From Sulfitobacter sp043557345 (GTDB lineage Bacteria > Pseudomonadota > Alphaproteobacteria > Rhodobacterales > Rhodobacteraceae), in contig NZ_JBIFFV010000007.1 of NCBI RefSeq assembly GCF_043557345.1, forward strand, positions 1 to 64,000: a DNA stretch of 64,000 bases, read 5' to 3'. Positions 60,351 to 64,000 of this stretch are shown piece after piece (positions within the stretch are counted from its first letter, which is position 1; each line of letters opens with the position of its first letter). The position numbers and the translations under genes are program-made. The notes below the pieces were generated by a model that worked only from the letters and a program-made list of their open reading frames with translations, was not told the DNA's origin and ran no database searches.

Positions 60351-61850
60351 TCACGCCAGTTGATCGGCAAAGGCCGTCAGCAAGCGGTGCTTCAGGATCT
60401 TGCCCGTGGGCGCTGCGGGGAGATCGGTCGCCACGATGATCTGCGACGGGCGTTTGTAGCCCGTGAGCCGTTCCTTGACGAAACCGCGCAGCTCCTCTGC
60501 CGTGACCTCGTCCCCCGGTGCCACCTGCACGAAGGCCAGCACCTCTTCATCGCCCTCGCGCCGCCGTCCGACCACCGCCGATTGCACCACGCGCGGGTGA
60601 TCGTTCAAGGCGGCTTCCACCTCGGGCGGGTAGACGTTGAAACCGCCGTGGATGATCAATTCCTTCGAACGTCCGAGGATATGCAGCCGCCCCTCCTCAT
60701 CGAGCTTGCCCAGATCGCCCGTGTGCAACCAGCCCTCGGCGTCGATGGCTTTGTCGGTCTCGGTCGGGTTGCGGTAATAGCCCTTCATCACATGCGGGCC
60801 GCGCACCAGAACCTCGCCTTCGCCCGCGCCATTGCCGCCGGGGGCTTGGTCGTCGATCTTGCACTCGGTGCCCGGTGTCACCGGCCCGACGGAGGTATCG
60901 GACGAGCCAAGCGCATTGGCCGTGGCCGAGGCACCCGAGCAGGTCTCGGTCATGCCGAAACCGTTCTGTAAGGGCAGTTCGTAAAAGGCCTCGGCCTTGC
61001 GCTTCCACGCAGGGTCAAGCGGCGCACCGCCGGAGGAGACATAGCGCAGGGTCGGGCTTTCCAGTTTCGGCATCCCGCGCTCGCGCGAATATTGCATGAC
61101 CAGCGCGTGCATCTGCGGCACCGCAGGCAGGATCGTCACGTCTTCATGGGTCGCGGCATGGAGTTTCGCAGCCGAAAAACGGCTCTCCTGCCGCACCTTC
61201 GCGCCCGCGCTCACGGCGGCCATCAGGACCGAGACGAGGCCGAAGACATGGGTCATCGGCAAGACGCCATAGACCACATCCCCCGGCACCATCTGCCGCA
61301 GATCGGCCGAGGCCCGCGCCCCGAAACGCAGGTTGTCATGGGACAGCATAACGCCTTTGGGGTCGCCCGTGGTGCCGGTGGTATAAAGCAGCACCGCCAC
61401 GTCGTGCAGATCGGCGTCCGGGCTGCTGGGCTGTGGCGTGGCCAGATGCAGCTTGCCGAAATCGCCCGCAATCTCGCCTGCGTCCAGCCGCGCTGCATGG
61501 GCCGCCGCCTCGGGCGAGACCTCGCAGGTCAGCAGCACCGCCGCCGGGGTGGCGTGGTTGATGATGCGGGTGACCTCCGCCTCGGTCTGGCGGGCGTTGA
61601 CGGGGATTGCCACCGCGCCCAATTCCCACGCGGCATAGAGCCCGGCCACGGCGGAAACGCAGTTTTCCACCATCAACAGCACGCGGTCGCCTGCCTGCAC
61701 CCCCGCGCCGCGCAACTCTGCCGCCAAGGCAACGCGCGCGCGGTCCAGATCGGCAAAGCTCCAAGCCGCACCGCTGGCATCGCTCAGCGCCGCCGCCTCT
61801 GGGCGGGTCGCCAATTGCTCAGCTAGAAAATCCTGTACCCTGGCATTCAT
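60351..61850 (-). CDS. AMP-forming acyl-CoA ligase (class I adenylate-forming enzyme)
   Basis: A 499-residue acyl/aryl-CoA ligase. The ATP loop is VLLYTTGTTGDPKGVMLSHDN (in pieces, about residues 153-173). Later motifs are NGFGMTETCSGASATANALG (about 295), GWLHTGDLGKLDEEGRLHILGRSKELIIHGGFNVYPPEVE in pieces (about 372-410) and the catalytic lysine in PTGKILKH near 487. AGGAGGAG precedes the ATG. It is the last gene of a minus-strand set, 53 bases after the enoyl-CoA hydratase gene. The set can carry a carboxylic acid, possibly aromatic, through CoA activation and beta-oxidation-type steps. Substrate is not evident. Confidence 0.92.
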   Translation of the reverse strand: MNARVQDFLAEQLATRPEAAALSDASGAAWSFADLDRARVALAAELRGAGVQAGDRVLLMVENCVSAVAGLYAAWELGAVAIPVNARQTEAEVTRIINHATPAAVLLTCEVSPEAAAHAARLDAGEIAGDFGKLHLATPQPSSPDADLHDVAVLLYTTGTTGDPKGVMLSHDNLRFGARASADLRQMVPGDVVYGVLPMTHVFGLVSVLMAAVSAGAKVRQESRFSAAKLHAATHEDVTILPAVPQMHALVMQYSRERGMPKLESPTLRYVSSGGAPLDPAWKRKAEAFYELPLQNGFGMTETCSGASATANALGSSDTSVGPVTPGTECKIDDQAPGGNGAGEGEVLVRGPHVMKGYYRNPTETDKAIDAEGWLHTGDLGKLDEEGRLHILGRSKELIIHGGFNVYPPEVEAALNDHPRVVQSAVVGRRREGDEEVLAFVQVAPGDEVTAEELRGFVKERLTGYKRPSQIIVATDLPAAPTGKILKHRLLTAFADQLA

Positions 61851-61903
61851 GGGTGTCTCCTCCTGCCTAATGGCGGCCCCCTCCTCCGGCAGCCGCCGCC
61901 CGG

Positions 61904-62671
61904 CTAAAACCGGGGCTTTCGTTTTTCCAAAAAGGCCGCGATGCCCTCGGCGGCCTCGTCGCCGCCCGCGGCACGGGCCATGGCGTTGCGCTCGGCGTCG
62001 AGCTGCGCGGCCTCGTCGGTCTCATAGGCCTGCCCTACCAAGGCCCGGATCATGGCTTGCGCGTCGCGCGGCCCTGCGGCCAGCGTGTCGGCCAGCATCA
62101 GGGCTTCGTCGAGCGCGCGGCCATTGGGGCAAATGCGGTTCACTGCACCCAGTTCAGCAAAGCGCATGGCCATGACCGGGCGGCCCAAGAGGCACATCTC
62201 CATCGCCAAGGGGCGCGGCAGCAGCCGGGCGAGTGACGCGGTAAGCCCGGCGTCGGGCACCAGACCGGCCTTGACGTAGGCGGCGGTGAACTGCGCGTCT
62301 TCGCAGGCCACGATCATATCGCAGGCCAACGCAAGCGACAGGCCCGCGCCCGCCGCACCGCCTTCGACGGCGGCGATGACCGGCACCGGGCAGGCGCGGA
62401 TCGACCGCACCAGATCATGCAGCGCATCGACCCGCTCGCGGCGGACCTCTTCGGTCAGCTTGCGGCGTTCGATCAGCACGTTGAGATCGCCCCCGGCGCA
62501 GAAGAACCGCCCCTCGGAGGTCAGGATCACCGCGCGGATGCGCGGCTCCTCGGCCAGCCGCATCGCCTCGGCGATGGCGTCGTAGAGCGCGGGCGTCAGC
62601 GCGCCGCGTTTCTCGGCGTTGCCGTTCCAGACGATCAGCCGGTCGCCGCGGTCCTCGATCCTTGCGCTCAT
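61904..62671 (-). CDS. Enoyl-CoA hydratase/isomerase family protein
   Basis: A 255-residue crotonase-fold enzyme. The oxyanion-hole motifs are EGRFFCAGGDLNVL (about residues 53-66) and AVEGGAAGAGLSLALACDMIVA in pieces (about 100-121). Of the two catalytic glutamates of true enoyl-CoA hydratases, an acidic pair is not obvious here, so isomerase or other crotonase activity is possible. The ATG overlaps the PaaI stop by four bases (ATGA). It is part of the acyl-CoA catabolic set. Confidence 0.88.
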   Translation of the reverse strand: MSARIEDRGDRLIVWNGNAEKRGALTPALYDAIAEAMRLAEEPRIRAVILTSEGRFFCAGGDLNVLIERRKLTEEVRRERVDALHDLVRSIRACPVPVIAAVEGGAAGAGLSLALACDMIVACEDAQFTAAYVKAGLVPDAGLTASLARLLPRPLAMEMCLLGRPVMAMRFAELGAVNRICPNGRALDEALMLADTLAAGPRDAQAMIRALVGQAYETDEAAQLDAERNAMARAAGGDEAAEGIAAFLEKRKPRF

Positions 62672-63075
62672 GTCTTGGCCCTCTTGAACACGCCGGTGGC
62701 GCGCGACAGCAGGCGGCCTTCGGCATCGTGCAACTGCGCCTCGGCGTAGAGAATCTTGAAGCCCCCGCCGGTGACGCGCCCCGTGGCGATGATCCGCCCC
62801 TCCCGGACCGCGCCGATGTAATCGGTGGTCAGCGAGAGCGTCAGCATTGGCACGAAAGGCCCGTTCATCGCGCAGTGCCGCGCGCAGGCGAAACCGGCGG
62901 CGACGTCAAGCATCAGCGTATGCAGCCCGCCGTGCAGCACGCCCGAGACATTGAGGTGCTGTGGCCCGAGGTCGAGCGTGACGCGGGTGCTGCCATCGGG
63001 GTTCGACAGGTCGGGCTGAAACCCGATCAGCTGTTGAACCCCGCTGGTCGGAGCTTCATGCGGCGGATAGTGCAA
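62668..63075 (-). CDS. PaaI-family hotdog-fold thioesterase
   Basis: A 135-residue hotdog-fold thioesterase. The diagnostic block is HLNVSGVLHGGLHTLMLDVAAG (in pieces, around residues 40-61), where the HGG and the following Asp are the catalytic region of the PaaI-type family that hydrolyses phenylacetyl-CoA-like and hydroxyphenyl-CoA esters. The start is set at TTG 63075, with GGAGCGG about 5 bases upstream. An ATG at 63108 would extend 11 residues and overlap the previous gene by 53 bases. It is between the acyl-CoA dehydrogenase gene and the enoyl-CoA hydratase gene, with overlaps on both sides. Confidence 0.87.
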   Translation of the reverse strand: MHYPPHEAPTSGVQQLIGFQPDLSNPDGSTRVTLDLGPQHLNVSGVLHGGLHTLMLDVAAGFACARHCAMNGPFVPMLTLSLTTDYIGAVREGRIIATGRVTGGGFKILYAEAQLHDAEGRLLSRATGVFKRAKT

Positions 63076-64000
63076 TGAACCGCTCCAGATGATGATCGAC
63101 GTCGCCAAAGCGGTGGTCTGCCATGGTGATGCGCTTGGCGATATGCGCCAGTTCGTACTCCTGCGTCATGGCGATGCCGCCGTGCATCTGGATCGTGTCC
63201 TCCGAGACCAGACGCCCCACCCGGCCCATCAGGTTCTTCGCCGCCGAGACGTGACGCTCGCGGCTTTCGCGGTCGTCCTCCAGATGGCCCGCCGCGTTGA
63301 TCACGGCCGAGCGCGCCTGTTCGAGGTCGATGAGCAGGTCCGCCATGCGGTGCGCCAGCGCCTGGAAGGAGCCGATCGGGCGGCCGAACTGCTTGCGGGT
63401 GCCGAGATACTCGCGCGTCAGGGCGCAGGCGGTCTCCATCGCGCCGAGCGTCTCGGCACAAAGCGCGGCGGTGGCCTTGGCGGTGCGGGTCTCGATGGCC
63501 TCGAATGCCTTGCCCGGCGCGCTCAGACGGGCGCTTTCCGGCAGGGTCACGTCATCGAGTGTCACCTCGGCGGCGCGGCCACCTGCGAGCAGCGCGTAGC
63601 CAGTCACGGTCAAACCCTTGGCATCGGCGGGCACGAGGAAAAGCGAGATGCCATCGCGGTCCCCTGCCTCCCCGCTTTCGCGGGCGGAGACGACGAGCAT
63701 GTCGGCGGCCTCGGCATTGGCCACCACGGCCTTGCGGCCGCTTAGCACGATCTGGTCGCCGTTTTGCGTGGCCGAGGTGGTGACGCGCTCGAGGTCATAG
63801 CGGCTGCCCGGCTCGCCATGGGCGAAGGCCAGTTGCAGCGCGCCGCCGATCAGTTGCTCGATATGCTCCTGCTGTTCTTCGGTCCCGAGGTCGGCGATCA
63901 GCCCCCCGGCCAGCACGGCGCTGTCCAGAAGCGGCTCGACCACACCGGCGCGGCCCAGTTCCTCGAAAACCACGGCGAGGTCGAAACCCGCGCCGCCGAA
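63056..64000 (-). CDS. Acyl-CoA dehydrogenase, partial (5' end outside the window)
   Basis: The last 314 codons of an acyl-CoA dehydrogenase, in frame to the window edge (FGGAGFDLAVVFEELGRAGVV at the visible start, in pieces). The C-terminal helical domain has RKQFGRPIGSFQALAHRMADLLIDLEQAR (in pieces) and IQMHGGIAMTQEYELAHIAKRI, the catalytic-base region of this family. A middle beta domain precedes it (YDLERVTTSATQNGDQIVLSGRKAVV in pieces). The upstream start is missing because the gene continues past 64000. It would begin the minus-strand operon with the thioesterase, hydratase and ligase genes. Confidence 0.92.
   Translation of the reverse strand, partial: FGGAGFDLAVVFEELGRAGVVEPLLDSAVLAGGLIADLGTEEQQEHIEQLIGGALQLAFAHGEPGSRYDLERVTTSATQNGDQIVLSGRKAVVANAEAADMLVVSARESGEAGDRDGISLFLVPADAKGLTVTGYALLAGGRAAEVTLDDVTLPESARLSAPGKAFEAIETRTAKATAALCAETLGAMETACALTREYLGTRKQFGRPIGSFQALAHRMADLLIDLEQARSAVINAAGHLEDDRESRERHVSAAKNLMGRVGRLVSEDTIQMHGGIAMTQEYELAHIAKRITMADHRFGDVDHHLERFIALSAA

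Overview
The window reads as a chromosomal segment of a marine alphaproteobacterium of the family Rhodobacteraceae (Roseobacter group; Sulfitobacter or a close relative is my guess, not a demonstrated assignment). The basis is high GC with strongly GC-rich third codon positions, tightly overlapping ATGA gene junctions, housekeeping genes (hisS-hisZ-hisG, dnaE, nrdJ, rpe, a tRNA-Gln), and gene arrangements typical of roseobacters. These include a Liv-type ABC operon ending in an acyl-CoA ligase, a GcvT-fused flavin oxidoreductase and orphan DUF1489 and DUF938 proteins.

Layout. Positions 1-9.4 kb are accessory: AT-richer non-coding stretches with repeat debris, a 39-residue membrane protein, a qorB/hxlR divergon with a clear palindromic operator, a LysR-controlled quinone/electrophile cassette (NAD(P)-binding protein, DoxX, two-domain VOC protein, glutathionyl-hydroquinone reductase) and an orphan TniQ gene. 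Positions 9.4-27.3 kb are mostly core: B12-dependent nrdJ, DUF1489, a Liv-type ABC operon whose binding-protein gene is frameshifted, hisSZG, slyX, a lipoprotein and dnaE. Positions 27.4-36.8 kb form one purine salvage/catabolism unit, xdhABC followed by a BMP-type nucleoside ABC transporter. Positions 36.9-47.9 kb hold DUF938, a GH25 lysozyme-like lipoprotein, a one-carbon/2-hydroxyacid oxidoreductase series (GcvT-fused FAD enzyme, GlcD-like enzyme, D-2-hydroxyacid dehydrogenase), an SH3 protein, a quinone oxidoreductase and an MscS channel. The tRNA-Gln lies at 47.9 kb. Positions 48.1-50.9 kb are a copper-related set (DUF2946-like, PCu(A)C, DUF2946-like, PepSY).

The most interesting part is 52.1-64 kb. 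A TauABC-like uptake system, split by a cation/proton antiporter gene, lies divergent to a gene for a self-sufficient reductive dehalogenase. That protein has two homologous RdhA halves, two [4Fe-4S] motifs, a flavin/NAD reductase and a plant-type [2Fe-2S] ferredoxin in one chain of about 1068 residues. A one-base loss in a C run breaks the reading frame between the dehalogenase and the reductase. Downstream, after rpe, lies an opposite-strand acyl-CoA catabolic operon (acyl-CoA dehydrogenase, PaaI thioesterase, enoyl-CoA hydratase, acyl-CoA ligase). A plausible reading is uptake of a halogenated aromatic compound, reductive dehalogenation, then CoA-dependent catabolism; the links between these steps are inference.

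Two independent frameshifts in otherwise intact genes (15.77 kb and 58.75 kb) could be real mutations or assembly/base-calling errors. No rRNA, CRISPR array, prophage or complete insertion sequence was seen.
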